DNA of 64,000 nucleotides. Origin: Paludibacteraceae bacterium. GTDB lineage: Bacteria; Bacteroidota; Bacteroidia; Bacteroidales; Paludibacteraceae. The stretch is from assembly GCA_031292565.1 (NCBI GenBank), contig JARLGW010000010.1, positions 62,001 to 126,000 on the forward strand, given 5' to 3'. The notes below the pieces were generated by a model, which saw only the letters and a program-made list of their open reading frames with translations, ran no database searches and was not told the DNA's origin. Position 1 is the first letter of the stretch, and every line of letters starts with the position of its first letter. A program made the position numbers and the translations under genes. Of the stretch, positions 39,554 through 51,453 are shown one piece after another.

Positions 39554-42169
39554 CTACTTTACTAATGCTACGGCTTGGGCAATGGCTTTGTCTATGCCGG
39601 CGGGATTTTTACCGCCCGCGGTGGCCATAAATGGTTGTCCGCCACCGTTGCCGTCAATTTCCTTGGCGGCTTCGCGCACGATGTTGGTGGCATTGAAGCC
39701 TGCATCTACTAGCGGTTGGCTCATGGCCACGGTAAGCGATGGCTTGTCGTTGGCTACGGCACCTATTACCAACAAGAATTTTTCGTCGGCAAATCGTCCT
39801 CGCAATTGCGAAGCAATGCCTCGCACCATATCGGCAGCAATTTCCGCCTTGTAGGTAATTACCTTCACGCCGTTGGTATCCTGTGCTTTGGCTGCCAATT
39901 CGTTGGCAATAGCCCCTACCCGCTCCTGTGCAAATTGCTCCACTTGCTTTTTCAAGTCGGCAGCCTCTTCCACCGTTTTCTTGATGGTAGCTATCAGGTT
40001 AGGGGCGTTATTGAATAGCTCTTTGGCTTCACGCAACTGATCTTGCTGTTCGTCAACAAACACTTCGGCTTTTTCGGCGGTTACGGCTTCCAAACGGCGT
40101 ACTCCTGCTGCCACCGACGATTCGGCCACGATTCTTACCAGCCCTATTTGTCCGGTGGAAGACACATGCGTACCCCCACAAAATTCCACCGAGGTGCCAT
40201 ATTTTACCACACGCACCTTTTCGCCGTACTTTTCGCCAAACAGTGCCATAGCTCCCAGTTTGCGAGCCTCATCGATAGGCATTTCACGCTCTTCTTCGAG
40301 CGGCATGTTCTGTCGTATTTTTTTATTCGCCAATCGCTCCACGGCACGCAACTCCTCGTTGCTCACTTTTTGGAAGTGCGAGAAGTCGAAGCGCAAGTAA
40401 TCCGCCGTTACCAACGAACCCTTTTGCTCCACGTGCGCACCCAGCACTTCGCGCAAAGCCTCGTGCAGCAAGTGGGTAGCGGTATGGTTATTTTCTATCG
40501 CCTGTCGTTTTTCGGCATTTACCACGGCCTTGAAGGCAGCAGTAACGTCTTGAGGCAATTTTTTACATATATGAATGCTCAACCCGTTTTCTTTCTTGGT
40601 GTCGATAATTTGGATGGTTTCCGTGTCGGACACCAACACACCACTATCGCCACTCTGACCTCCCATTTCGCCATAGAAAGGGGTTTTGTCAAGCACCAGT
40701 TGAAACAGCTCTTCTTTCTTTTGTGTCACCTTGCGGTAACGAAGTATCTCTACATCGTTTTCCAGCAAGTCGTAACCCACAAATGAGGAATCACCTTCGC
40801 GCAGCATTACCCAGTCGCCGGTTTCCACGGCAGCCGCGTTGCGCGCACGGGCTTTTTGTTTTTGCATTTCCACGTCGAACTCGTCAATATTCACCGTCAT
40901 GCCGTTTTCACGCAAAATAAGTTCGGTCAAATCCAACGGAAATCCGTAGGTATCATATAGCGTAAAGGCAATTTCGCCATTTACTTGAGTTTGTTTTGTT
41001 GCTTTGGTTTCGGTAATCACTTTGTCTAGCATGCGTATTCCGGTTTCCAAGGTGCGAAGGAATGATTCTTCTTCCTCCTTTATTACTTTTTCCACCAGGC
41101 TTTGTTGCGCTTTCAGTTCGGGATAGGCTTCACCCATGCTGTCGATAAGCACCGGAATAAGCTTGTACATAAAGGCTGAACGTTGGTTGAGGAACGTGTA
41201 GCCGTAACGCACCGCACGGCGGAGGATTCTACGGATTACATAGCCTGCCTTGGCATTGGATGGCAATTGCCCGTCGGTAATGGAAAAGGCAATGGTACGA
41301 ATGTGGTCGGCAATTACACGCATGGCAATGTCGGTCTTCTCATTATCGCCATATTTCACACCCGCTATGGAGCCAATCACCGTAATGATGGGTTGAAACA
41401 CATCGGTGTCGTAGTTCGATTGTTTACCTTGAATAGCCATACACAAACGCTCGAAGCCCATACCCGTGTCCACGTGACGGGCAGGTAGTGACTCCAGCGA
41501 ACCGTCGGACCTGCGGTTGAACTGCATAAACACGTTGTTCCAAATTTCCACCACTTGCGGATGGTCGTTGTTTACCAACTCCACACCGGGCGTTTTGGCA
41601 CGTTCGGCATCCGAACGCAGGTCGATATGTATTTCGGAGCAAGGGCCGCATGGGCCTGTATCGCCCATTTCCCAAAAATTATCTTTTTTGTTGCCGTTTA
41701 TAATGCGGTCTTCGGGCAGGAATTTAGCCCAAATGGCGGCTGCCTCGTTGTCTTTTTCCAAGCCTTCTTTGGCATCGCCTTCAAACACGGTGGCATATAG
41801 GCGGCTCGTGTCCAGTTTCAGCACCTCGGTGAGGTACTCCCACGCCCAGGCAATGGCTTCGGCTTTGAAATAGTCGCCAAACGACCAGTTACCAAGCATT
41901 TCAAACATGGTGTGGTGATAAGTATCGTGCCCCACCTCTTCCAAGTCATTATGTTTCCCGCTCACGCGCAAGCATTTTTGCGAGTTGGCTACACGGGGAT
42001 ATTTGGCGGGCGCGTTGCCCAAAAAAATCTCTTTAAACTGGTTCATCCCTGCGTTGGTAAACATCAGAGTGGGGTCATTCTTTACCACCATAGGTGCCGA
42101 GGGTACGATGTGGTGCCCTTTGGAGGCGAAAAAATCGGTAAATGATTTGCGAATTTCTTTAGCTGTCAT
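39554..42169 (-). CDS. alaS: Alanyl-tRNA synthetase
   Basis: 871 aa from the ATG at 42169 ([19 protein letters not shown]), the family start; the longer frame to 42211 adds 14 unlike residues that come from the upstream repeat. Charges tRNA-Ala. Seen: class II catalytic core with [14 protein letters not shown] and [12 protein letters not shown], the editing site [11 protein letters not shown] and CGGTHV, the SGDSGVLVS segment, and the C-terminal domain ending in [17 protein letters not shown]. Single gene, divergent from the M23 peptidase gene. Confidence 0.96.
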   Translation of the reverse strand: MTAKEIRKSFTDFFASKGHHIVPSAPMVVKNDPTLMFTNAGMNQFKEIFLGNAPAKYPRVANSQKCLRVSGKHNDLEEVGHDTYHHTMFEMLGNWSFGDYFKAEAIAWAWEYLTEVLKLDTSRLYATVFEGDAKEGLEKDNEAAAIWAKFLPEDRIINGNKKDNFWEMGDTGPCGPCSEIHIDLRSDAERAKTPGVELVNNDHPQVVEIWNNVFMQFNRRSDGSLESLPARHVDTGMGFERLCMAIQGKQSNYDTDVFQPIITVIGSIAGVKYGDNEKTDIAMRVIADHIRTIAFSITDGQLPSNAKAGYVIRRILRRAVRYGYTFLNQRSAFMYKLIPVLIDSMGEAYPELKAQQSLVEKVIKEEEESFLRTLETGIRMLDKVITETKATKQTQVNGEIAFTLYDTYGFPLDLTELILRENGMTVNIDEFDVEMQKQKARARNAAAVETGDWVMLREGDSSFVGYDLLENDVEILRYRKVTQKKEELFQLVLDKTPFYGEMGGQSGDSGVLVSDTETIQIIDTKKENGLSIHICKKLPQDVTAAFKAVVNAEKRQAIENNHTATHLLHEALREVLGAHVEQKGSLVTADYLRFDFSHFQKVSNEELRAVERLANKKIRQNMPLEEEREMPIDEARKLGAMALFGEKYGEKVRVVKYGTSVEFCGGTHVSSTGQIGLVRIVAESSVAAGVRRLEAVTAEKAEVFVDEQQDQLREAKELFNNAPNLIATIKKTVEEAADLKKQVEQFAQERVGAIANELAAKAQDTNGVKVITYKAEIAADMVRGIASQLRGRFADEKFLLVIGAVANDKPSLTVAMSQPLVDAGFNATNIVREAAKEIDGNGGGQPFMATAGGKNPAGIDKAIAQAVALVK

Positions 42170-42181
42170 GTTTTCTAAATG

Positions 42182-42213
42182 TGCAAATGAGCTAATATGC
42201 AAATGAGCCAATG
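42182..42213. repeat. Tandem 16-bp repeat upstream of alaS
   Basis: TGCAAATGAGCTAATA followed directly by TGCAAATGAGCCAATG (14 of 16 identical). A related block of ATTAGC/GCTAATT words lies at about 42283-42319. The pair sits just upstream of the alaS ATG. Confidence 0.6.
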
Positions 42214-42458
42214 TAAGACTCTTCTACATACAAAATATGTTATTACAATGTGCATTTCCAAAAATAAGAAATTCTAAATTGACACATTAGCATATTGGCT
42301 AATTAGCTAATTGTCTAATTATTCCTTGTATTTTCTTGAAACAGTGCGCAAAAATAGCAGAAAAATCCTTACTTTTGGCAAGTTTTTCCGAAAATAACAC
42401 TACCAACCTCTTAGAACCCATATTTCGTGGGGACAGGTAGTTTTCATGTCAAAACGCT

Positions 42459-43427
42459 ATGCCAAAAACAAAATATCATTTTAATCCTGAAACACTTAGC
42501 TACGAAAAGATTGATAATTCGTTCACGAGTCGGCTCAAACGATATTCAATCCATTTCCTTACGAGCTTCTTTTTAGGGTTTATCTTTTTTCTTGTTTTTG
42601 TTTTTTCGGTAGAATCGCCTTACCAAAAGAATTTACGAAAAGAGAACAAACAAATTGTGGCTCAATATAAGTTGCTGGACAAACGACTGGATCAGGTACA
42701 GGAGGTACTGTCGGACTTGCAGCTACGGGATGATAATTTATATCGGGTTATTTTTCAGGCGGAACCAATACCGTTGGCTATTCGCAAAGGCGGATATGAA
42801 GGGACGAGCCGTTTTAATTATATCAAGGATTTTACAAGCTCGGAAATTGTATTGAACACAAGCAAACGAGCTACCGAAATAAACCGTGAAATTTATATTC
42901 AATCAAAGTCGTTCGACGAGATTGTGCTGCTGGCTAAGAACAAGGAACAGATGCTGGAATGCATCCCAGCTATTCAACCCGTGTTTAACAAAAACCTGCA
43001 ACACATGGCTTCGGGCTATGGCATGCGTATTGACCCGGTGTATCACACGCCGAAGTTTCATGCGGGAATGGACTTTGCTGCTCCTATCGGTACCAAAATT
43101 TTTGCTACGGGCAACGGGGTGGTTACTTCCGTGGGTTGGAAGCAGGGTTATGGCAACTGCATAACCATCAATCACGGCTTTGCTTACGAAACGCTTTACG
43201 GCCACATGAGCGGCTTCAATACTAGAGCCGGGGTGAGAGTGAAACGTGGCGACTTAATTGGTTTCGTGGGTAGCACTGGGAAATCAACCGGGCCGCACTT
43301 GCACTATGAGGTTCACTACAAAGGTTCGCCGGTAAACCCTCAGAATTTCTATTTCAGAGATTTGTCGCCGGCTGAATATGACAAAATGTTGCAGTTTACA
43401 AACAATTCGGCTCAAGTGTTCGATTGA
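42459..43427 (+). CDS. M23-family metallopeptidase with one transmembrane segment
   Basis: 322 aa. A cytoplasmic N-terminus of about 30 residues (SFTSRLKRYSIHF), one membrane helix (about 32-53), a coiled-coil-like periplasmic stalk, and a C-terminal LytM domain. Zinc ligands are in FHAGMDFAAP (H and D) and HLHYEVH. Such enzymes cut or regulate peptidoglycan cross-links and often act at division. All ligands are intact, so an active endopeptidase is expected. A TACTTTTG box at 42370-42377 may be its -7 element. Followed by rel at 105 bp. Confidence 0.88.
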   Translation: MPKTKYHFNPETLSYEKIDNSFTSRLKRYSIHFLTSFFLGFIFFLVFVFSVESPYQKNLRKENKQIVAQYKLLDKRLDQVQEVLSDLQLRDDNLYRVIFQAEPIPLAIRKGGYEGTSRFNYIKDFTSSEIVLNTSKRATEINREIYIQSKSFDEIVLLAKNKEQMLECIPAIQPVFNKNLQHMASGYGMRIDPVYHTPKFHAGMDFAAPIGTKIFATGNGVVTSVGWKQGYGNCITINHGFAYETLYGHMSGFNTRAGVRVKRGDLIGFVGSTGKSTGPHLHYEVHYKGSPVNPQNFYFRDLSPAEYDKMLQFTNNSAQVFD

Positions 43428-43532
43428 TTTTTTGCTTATAAAGAAAAACAATTAGCCTTTACTGTATTTTCTTAACACAAGATAGCTAAACCTTTCTAAT
43501 TGAGGATTTGTTAGATATTTTAACGGGTAAAT

Positions 43533-45830
43533 ATGGATCAACTGATAGATAATACATGTATTGAAGAAAAAGCGATGTCACCTGAAGAACAAATGATACA
43601 AGATGAATATGCTCTGCTGCTGGAAGACTATCGGAATTCCGGCCACGGCATGAACTTTGAGCTGGTGGACAAAGCTTTTAATTTTGCCAACAAAGCACAT
43701 CACGGGGTTAAACGTCGGTCGGGTGAGCCATACATGATGCATCCGCTGGCCGTGGCTCGCATCGTGGTGAGGGAAATAGGACTGGGTACTACTTCGGTTT
43801 GTGCCGCCTTGCTGCACGACGTGGTGGAGGATACCGAATACACGGTGGAGGATATTGAAAATTTGTTTGGCAAAAAAATTGCCACTATCGTGGACGGGCT
43901 TACCAAAATAGCCGGAGGGGTGTTTGGCGAACAGGCTTCAACGCAAGCGGAGAATTTCCGCAAACTGCTGCTTACCATCTCGGAAGACGTGCGAGTGATT
44001 ATGATTAAAATTGCCGATCGGCTTCACAACATGCGTACGCTAAGTTCCATGCCGGCAGCCAAGCAATACAAAATAGCAGGCGAAACCCTGTATATATACG
44101 CCCCCCTATCCTACCGCCTGGGCTTCTTCAAAATAAAAAGCGAACTGGAGGATCTTAGCTTTAAGTATGAGCATCCTGAAATATTTGAGCAAATAAAAAG
44201 CAGGTTGGCCGCTGGCGACCCCGAACGGGAGGATGTGTACAAACAATTTATTGCTCCTGTTCAGGAAAAATTAATTTCGATGGGCTATGAATTCCAAATA
44301 GAAAAACGGGTAAAAACCGTATATTCCATTTGGAACAAGATGAAAACCAAGAATATCCCTTTCGAGGAAATATTTGATCTGCTTGCCGTAAGAATTATTT
44401 ACAAAACACAAGATAATATAGGGGAAAAGGATCAGGCGTGGATGATTTACTCCACGGTGACAAACTTTTACCGTCCTCACCCCGAACGTATACGCGACTG
44501 GGTGAGTACCCCAAAAGCAAATGGATACGAGGCGTTGCACGTTACCGTGATGGGGCCTGCCGGGCAATGGATAGAGGTGCAAATTCGTAGCGAACGCATG
44601 CACGAGATTGCTGAAAAAGGAATTTCCGCCCACTGGAAATATAAAACCGGAGAGAACTCACCGGAAACGGAACTGGACAACTGGCTAAAAACAATAAAGG
44701 AAATACTGGATAACCCGGAACCGAGTGCTATTGATTTCTTGGACACGTTTAAACTGAATCTTTTTTCCACCGAGATATTTGTTTTTACTCCAAAAGGAGA
44801 AATTAAAACGTTGCCTCAAAATGCTACGGCATTGGATTTCGCGTTTTCGCTCCACTCCGACCTTGGTATGCAATGTATCGGGGCTAAGGTGAACCATAAG
44901 TTGGTTCCGCTAAGCCACACCCTGGAAAGTGGCGACCAAGTGGAAATTCTTACTTCGAAAAAGCAAAGCCCTCAGCCAGAATGGATAAATTATGTAACCA
45001 CGGCAAGGGCTAAAACGAAGCTTAAATCGGTATTTAAGAAAGAAAACCGCACTGTCATCACAAAAGGGAAACTAATTCTTGACGAGAAATTTAAAGACAT
45101 TAACCTCCCGCTTGATAATCAAACGATACAACGCTTGCTAAACTATTTCAAATTAAATCAGCGCGACGAGCTTTACTACGAATTGGGTAAAGGGGTAATC
45201 AGCCTGGTGGATATTGAGAAAAAGATATTCAAGCAAAAATCGGGCTTCCGATGGATGAATTACTGGAAGCTACAATTCGGCTCCTCCAAAAAGCAGGAAG
45301 ACGAACCTGCTGAAACTGACAAGAAAACCCCTTTGCCTAAAATAGACCGGAAAAAAACGCTAAAACTAACCGATGATATTCAAGGTGAAGTACAATACAA
45401 AATAGCAGAATGCTGTAACCCGATACCCGGCGATGATGTGCTTGGATATATCAATGACGACGAAACGGTAACACTGCACAAACGACAATGCCCGGTAGCG
45501 GCAAAACTAAAATCGAACTTTGGCGAACGACTTGTTTCCGCCGAATGGACTAGCAAAAAGATTCTTTCCTTCCCTGCTATACTCGAAGTAAGGGGTATAG
45601 ATGCCCAAGGGGTACTGATTCAGATTATAAAAGTTATTTCGCAAGATTACGAGGTGAACATCCAAAAAATCAACCTGGAAACCAAGGATGGTATTTTCGT
45701 GGGACGATTCAACATCTTTGTGCATGGCACGGAAGATGTAAATAATCTTTGCATGAACATATTGAAAATAAAAGCGGTAAACTCTGTAAAAAGAATCGAG
45801 GAGGATGTAAAACCAGACTTAGAGTCTTAG
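43533..45830 (+). CDS. Bifunctional (p)ppGpp synthetase/hydrolase, RelA/SpoT family
   Basis: 765 aa. Domains in order: HD hydrolase (H70, HD at 95-96, ED at 99-100), RelA/SpoT synthetase (about 250-380 with RVKTVYSIWNKM, YEALHVTV and EVQIRSERMHEIAEKGISAHW), TGS (about 410-480, EIFVFTPKGEIKTLP), a zinc-finger/helical region with the conserved EVQYKIAECCNPIPGD (two Cys), and ACT (about 690-760). Both catalytic sites look intact, so it should make and degrade the alarmone. The N-terminus MDQLIDNTCIEEKAMSPEEQ is longer than some relatives; an alternative start at the internal MSPEEQ is possible. Confidence 0.94.
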   Translation: MDQLIDNTCIEEKAMSPEEQMIQDEYALLLEDYRNSGHGMNFELVDKAFNFANKAHHGVKRRSGEPYMMHPLAVARIVVREIGLGTTSVCAALLHDVVEDTEYTVEDIENLFGKKIATIVDGLTKIAGGVFGEQASTQAENFRKLLLTISEDVRVIMIKIADRLHNMRTLSSMPAAKQYKIAGETLYIYAPLSYRLGFFKIKSELEDLSFKYEHPEIFEQIKSRLAAGDPEREDVYKQFIAPVQEKLISMGYEFQIEKRVKTVYSIWNKMKTKNIPFEEIFDLLAVRIIYKTQDNIGEKDQAWMIYSTVTNFYRPHPERIRDWVSTPKANGYEALHVTVMGPAGQWIEVQIRSERMHEIAEKGISAHWKYKTGENSPETELDNWLKTIKEILDNPEPSAIDFLDTFKLNLFSTEIFVFTPKGEIKTLPQNATALDFAFSLHSDLGMQCIGAKVNHKLVPLSHTLESGDQVEILTSKKQSPQPEWINYVTTARAKTKLKSVFKKENRTVITKGKLILDEKFKDINLPLDNQTIQRLLNYFKLNQRDELYYELGKGVISLVDIEKKIFKQKSGFRWMNYWKLQFGSSKKQEDEPAETDKKTPLPKIDRKKTLKLTDDIQGEVQYKIAECCNPIPGDDVLGYINDDETVTLHKRQCPVAAKLKSNFGERLVSAEWTSKKILSFPAILEVRGIDAQGVLIQIIKVISQDYEVNIQKINLETKDGIFVGRFNIFVHGTEDVNNLCMNILKIKAVNSVKRIEEDVKPDLES

Positions 45831-45863
45831 ACCTGCGTACGACAGCAAATATCAAAAACGGAC

Positions 45864-45904
45864 AAGATAAAAGCCTGACTTATCACAAGCCAGGCTTTTA
45901 TCTT
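45864..45904 (+). terminator. Terminator of rel
   Basis: AAGATAAAAGCCTG pairs with CAGGCTTTTATCTT; inner CTT/AAG around the loop ATCAC; 34 bp after the stop. A degenerate copy is found at 52498-52531. Confidence 0.85.
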
Positions 45905-45935
45905 TAAAAAAACCCATAGAATACAATTAAAAAAA

Positions 45936-46079
45936 CTAATCAATAAATGCCATTAGTAATTTTGCATAAAACAAAGTCATCAAGATGGCTATTACAATAA
46001 TCAATATCCAAGTAATACTACAGGTATAACGAGGAATATCTTTTGCTGTATATGATTTTTTGAGTACATTTTTTTTCAT
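45936..46079 (-). CDS. Very small membrane protein (47 aa), unknown
   Basis: Hand-translated: begins MKKNVLKKSYTAKDIPRYT and has one membrane helix (SITWILIIVIAILMTLFYAKL) near the C-terminus. Positively charged N-terminus suggests N-in topology. No family recognised. Lies 92 bp after another small one-TM gene on the same strand. The strong hydrophobic pattern and ATG make a real gene plausible, but length alone cannot prove it. Confidence 0.5.
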   Translation of the reverse strand: MKKNVLKKSYTAKDIPRYTCSITWILIIVIAILMTLFYAKLLMAFID

Positions 46080-46171
46080 AGGCTATCAACTTTTTATAGA
46101 AAATTCTATTCCTTATATATTCTGCCTAATAAAAACATTCCCCCTTTTTGGATCGATCTTATTTCATTATG

Positions 46172-46390
46172 TTATCCTGTCCCTATACTTTCGGAAGGTT
46201 TAATCATTTTGTCATACATCCTAATTAGGCTTCTCTTTTTAAGACTTATTTTTTTAGTTCCGGTTACACGATCTGCTATTAAGTCTGTCGTTATACAAAT
46301 CAGCAGAACAGCACAAGCCGTCAATAAAACAAGCGGAACTAAGACCGTTGTTTTAAGAAGAACCTTATGAAAACCTATTTTGTTCACCAT
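46172..46390 (-). CDS. Small one-TM protein, unknown
   Basis: 72 aa from the second ATG at 46390 (MVNKIGFHK); a slightly earlier ATG at 46396 is possible. One hydrophobic segment (LLKTTVLVPLVLLTACAVLLI), then a basic region (KKISLKKRSLIRM). A lipobox-like LLTAC is present inside the segment, so it could be a lipoprotein instead. Not recognised; its partner may be the 47-aa gene downstream. Confidence 0.45.
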   Translation of the reverse strand: MVNKIGFHKVLLKTTVLVPLVLLTACAVLLICITTDLIADRVTGTKKISLKKRSLIRMYDKMIKPSESIGTG

Positions 46391-46396
46391 AAACAA

Positions 46397-46881
46397 TAAA
46401 ATATTATATATTTCCCAATAAGTTATTTTGGCACGTTACTCTTCTATTTTGATAATCAAACAGATATCTTATAGCTCAAATAAAACATGCTTTTAATTTT
46501 TACGAAAGAAAACAAATATTCGTTATTTTTTATGCATGACTTATTTTCTTTTAACACCTTTATTTTGTTCTTTTCACATTTGCATAAAAAGAAATAACTT
46601 TTTTATGCTCAACAACATACGCAATGAATTATCCGTCAAATTATTAGCGCAATAAAATATAAAAAAGGTTAAAAAATATAGATCTGTTTTATTGATACAA
46701 ATTCACACCCTAACAAGGTTAGGTCAAAAACCTTGTTCATTTTTTAAAATGTTGCCTTATAGTTGCTGTACTAAAAAAAACTCTGTTTTGCTTAATAAAC
46801 AAAGCTATCCACAAAGATCTTCTCCTTGAGAATTGAATATTTATCAATGACTTTAGGTTGACCTCGAATAAAAAGAACAAA
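46397..46881. other. AT-rich noncoding stretch
   Basis: About 490 bp with no frame longer than a few dozen codons. Holds a hairpin at 46712-46737 (AACAAGGTT/AACCTTGTT) followed by CATTTTTT on the plus strand. No promoter of the usual type was found before it. Confidence 0.6.
46712..46745 (+). terminator. Orphan terminator-like hairpin
   Basis: AACAAGGTT (46712-46720) and AACCTTGTT (46729-46737) form a nine-pair stem; a T run follows on the plus strand. No plus-strand gene ends near it. Confidence 0.45.
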
Positions 46882-46919
46882 AAAATGGGTTGTCCAATGC
46901 TTTTTGGACAACCCATTTA
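46882..46919 (-). terminator. Terminator of the redox operon
   Basis: ATGGGTTGTCCA (46885-46896) pairs with TGGACAACCCAT (46905-46916) right after the stop of the alcohol dehydrogenase gene. Confidence 0.85.
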
Positions 46920-46932
46920 TGTATATTCAAAA

Positions 46933-48099
46933 TTAGAATGCTTGTTCCAAGATCTTTTGACTTACTTCCAATGTTACCTTTCCTGTTTCGGAAAGAGCAG
47001 TCAGTCCATGCGCTTTTAGTTGTTCCACCACAACCGGAATCTTATCGGCTGTAACTCCATAATCCGAAAGACGAGTTTTCACCCCTAGGCTTTCAAAAAA
47101 ATCTTTGGTTTTTTGAATGGCTAAATCTATCTTTTCATCGTCGGTACCCGTTGCTATATTCCACACCCGTTGGGCATATTGAACCAGTTTGGCGTGCTTT
47201 TGTTCGCGGCATACGTTCATCACGGCAGGGTATATAATGGCTAGGGTTTGCCCGTGATCGATGCCAAACAGTGCGGTAAGTTCGTGCCCAATCATGTGCG
47301 TAGTCCAATCTTGAGGAACACCTACGGCTATAACTCCATTCAAGGCCATCGTTGCACTCCACACAAGGTTGGCACGAGCATCATAATTTTCAGGTTCTGC
47401 TTCTGTTGTTGTTCCAATTTCAATCAGAGTTTGCAAAATGCCCTCGGCCATACGATCTTGCACCTTAGCATCTACAGGGAAGGTGATATATTGCTCCAAG
47501 GTATGAACAAATGCATCAATCACCCCGTTTGCAACCTGAGTTTTAGGAAGCGTAAAGGTAATAGTGGGGTCTAATATGGAAAATTTAGGGAATGAAAATT
47601 CGCTCATAACCGGAAACTTTCCGTGGTTATAACTAACCACTGCTCCGCTATTCATTTCAGATCCGGTGGCAGGGAGGGTTAACACCACGCCAAAAGGAAC
47701 AACTTTTTTTATTACCTCCGAAGTAATTGGCGTAAAGCCATATTTAAGCAAATCGGTAGCATTGCCTTGGTAATGGGAAGACAGGGATATGAACTTGGTG
47801 CCATCAATTACCGAACCGCCACCTACAGCTATAATAAAATCAATATTTTCATTACGAACCACTTCTACAGCCTTCATCAAGGTTTCGTAACGTGGATTGG
47901 GTTCTATCCCACCAAATTCAATCACTTTCCGGCTACCTAGATTGGCTTTCACTTTATCAATGAGGCCACTCTTTTTAGCACTTCCACCGCCAAAGGTTAT
48001 TAATACATTGGCATTGGCCGGAACATTTTTATCAATGACATCCAGTCTGTCTTTACCAAAGAAAATCCGTGTAGGATTATAAAAATCAAAATTAAACAT
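46933..48099 (-). CDS. Iron-containing alcohol dehydrogenase (YqhD/butanol dehydrogenase-like)
   Basis: 388 aa. Reduces aldehydes with NAD(P)H. N-terminal nucleotide domain with FFGKDRLDV, VLITFGGGSAKKSG and IIAVGGGSVIDGTKF; metal ligands in the C-terminal helical domain: D and H in DAFVHTLEQY, and H in GHELTALFG and IDHGQTLA. The GGGS motif is typical of the NADPH-dependent YqhD branch. Last gene of the operon, 31 bp after the aldo/keto reductase. Confidence 0.9.
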   Translation of the reverse strand: MFNFDFYNPTRIFFGKDRLDVIDKNVPANANVLITFGGGSAKKSGLIDKVKANLGSRKVIEFGGIEPNPRYETLMKAVEVVRNENIDFIIAVGGGSVIDGTKFISLSSHYQGNATDLLKYGFTPITSEVIKKVVPFGVVLTLPATGSEMNSGAVVSYNHGKFPVMSEFSFPKFSILDPTITFTLPKTQVANGVIDAFVHTLEQYITFPVDAKVQDRMAEGILQTLIEIGTTTEAEPENYDARANLVWSATMALNGVIAVGVPQDWTTHMIGHELTALFGIDHGQTLAIIYPAVMNVCREQKHAKLVQYAQRVWNIATGTDDEKIDLAIQKTKDFFESLGVKTRLSDYGVTADKIPVVVEQLKAHGLTALSETGKVTLEVSQKILEQAF

Positions 48100-48130
48100 A
48101 CGCTTTATTATTGTTAGTTTTTAAATTGTT

Positions 48131-48988
<858 letters not shown>

Positions 48989-49003
48989 TTATATTTCTTA
49001 TTA

Positions 49004-49771
49004 TTAAACTTCTTTTGATTGTTCGGGAATCACTTCATTTAAACATCTGATAGCGTTTAAAGTTCGGGGGTATCCCACGTAAGGAAGTAACTGAGTAACT
49101 GCACTTAGCAATGTTTCTTTATCGTTTCCAATATTCAAGTTGCCTTGTATGTGTCCTTTCAATTGTGGTTCACAACCGCCCAAGGATAGGATGATGGAAA
49201 AGGTTAACAGTTCTCTTGTTTTCAAATCCAACCCATTTCGGGTATAATAATCGCCAAAGCAATTGGCTGATAAGTATTTCTGAATGTGAATTTGATTCTT
49301 AGGCGAAGCTTCATACATTTTATAAATCATGTCACCAAAAATTGATTTTTGAACGGCCAACCCTTCTTCCAATCTAGTTTTTGGTGAGGTGGTGGATTGC
49401 CCTTCCAATGGCAGACTGATACCTCTGTTTATAAATGTTTCATTGGTGGCATGGATAAAATCGAATACTTTGGCTATGCCCACGTAAGGCACGGCTTGAT
49501 ATACAATTTCTTTCACTTCAACAGGGGCTACTCCTACATTGAGAGCCCCGGTAAGCATTACTTTATATTCGCCCAAAGCCTGACTGGCTATCATTGACCC
49601 CAAAATCATCATCAACCTCGTGTGGGTATCCAGGTTTCCATAAGCCAGCACCTCATCAAAAGCAAAGTTATCAAACACCTCTATCAGCTCAGGATCTGTT
49701 TCCTTTAATATAGATTTATACTTCGGGAAAAGCTCCTCGTGATTTTTATTTGCTGTTTCACTTATATTCAT
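49004..49771 (-). CDS. Carboxymuconolactone decarboxylase-family protein (two repeats)
   Basis: 255 aa, two CMD-type helical repeats. The first contains SQALGEYKVMLTGALNVGV; the second contains LSLGGCEPQLKGHIQGNLNIGN, with a Cys followed seven residues later by His where AhpD-like members have their redox or catalytic pair. Roles range from decarboxylation to peroxidase reduction; in operons with aldehyde reductases it probably handles oxidised or electrophilic compounds. 14 bp follow the flavoprotein gene. Confidence 0.8.
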   Translation of the reverse strand: MNISETANKNHEELFPKYKSILKETDPELIEVFDNFAFDEVLAYGNLDTHTRLMMILGSMIASQALGEYKVMLTGALNVGVAPVEVKEIVYQAVPYVGIAKVFDFIHATNETFINRGISLPLEGQSTTSPKTRLEEGLAVQKSIFGDMIYKMYEASPKNQIHIQKYLSANCFGDYYTRNGLDLKTRELLTFSIILSLGGCEPQLKGHIQGNLNIGNDKETLLSAVTQLLPYVGYPRTLNAIRCLNEVIPEQSKEV

Positions 49772-49785
49772 AGTTTATTTTTTAA

Positions 49786-50322
49786 TTATACTATTTTCCC
49801 CATTTTGTAGGCTTGCTTCATGGCTTCGCTTTTTTTGATGTCGCCCATGTGCCAGGCTCCCGTACCATAGATAACACCCATTTCATGGGTTTCATCCAGG
49901 CAGTAAGTAAATCCTCTGAATTCTTCCAACGTCCGTTCCATCGCTTGCTTGCTCTCGTCGGCAGCCGAAACAATAAAATAAAAATCTTTATCATTAATTT
50001 CGGTGTAACGCGAGCAGGTTCTGTCTATCAAGGTTTTCATCTGCCCACTCATGGTGTAGAAGTAAACGGGTGTTGCCATTACAATTACATCTGCATCAAT
50101 CATTTTTTCCAAAATTTCAGCCATGTCATCTTTTTGCGAGCAAGCTTTATCACGGTTAAAACATACTCCGCAACCTGTACAATAACTAATTTTTTTATCT
50201 TTAAGAAAAATCTTTTCTGCTTGATGTCCGGCTTCTTTTGCTCCGGTTACAAATTGGTCGCAGAGCAAATCAGAGTTTCCTCCTTTTCGAGGGCTGGAGG
50301 ATAGTATCAATACTTTTTTCAT
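49786..50322 (-). CDS. Flavodoxin-like Fe-S flavoprotein (NADPH-dependent FMN reductase family)
   Basis: 178 aa. Starts with SSSPRKGGNSDLL, the FMN phosphate loop, and continues with the cysteine cluster C48-C51-C54-C61 (CTGCGVCFNRDKAC), as in iron-sulfur flavoproteins, then ATPVYFYTMSGQMKTLIDR, typical of this family. Carries one or two electrons to quinones or other acceptors. 33 bp follow the first aldo/keto reductase gene. Confidence 0.85.
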   Translation of the reverse strand: MKKVLILSSSPRKGGNSDLLCDQFVTGAKEAGHQAEKIFLKDKKISYCTGCGVCFNRDKACSQKDDMAEILEKMIDADVIVMATPVYFYTMSGQMKTLIDRTCSRYTEINDKDFYFIVSAADESKQAMERTLEEFRGFTYCLDETHEMGVIYGTGAWHMGDIKKSEAMKQAYKMGKIV

Positions 50323-50355
50323 ATATGAATTTCCATTATTTTGTTATATTTTATC

Positions 50356-51447
<1,092 letters not shown>

Positions 51448-51453
<6 letters not shown>

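Noticed and set aside
40043-40786. 247-aa open frame on the + strand inside alaS
   Set aside because: Antisense to the conserved alaS coding frame, no recognisable domain.
42170-42211. Longer start for alaS
   Set aside because: The added residues come from the 16-bp tandem repeat; [10 protein letters not shown] is the family start.
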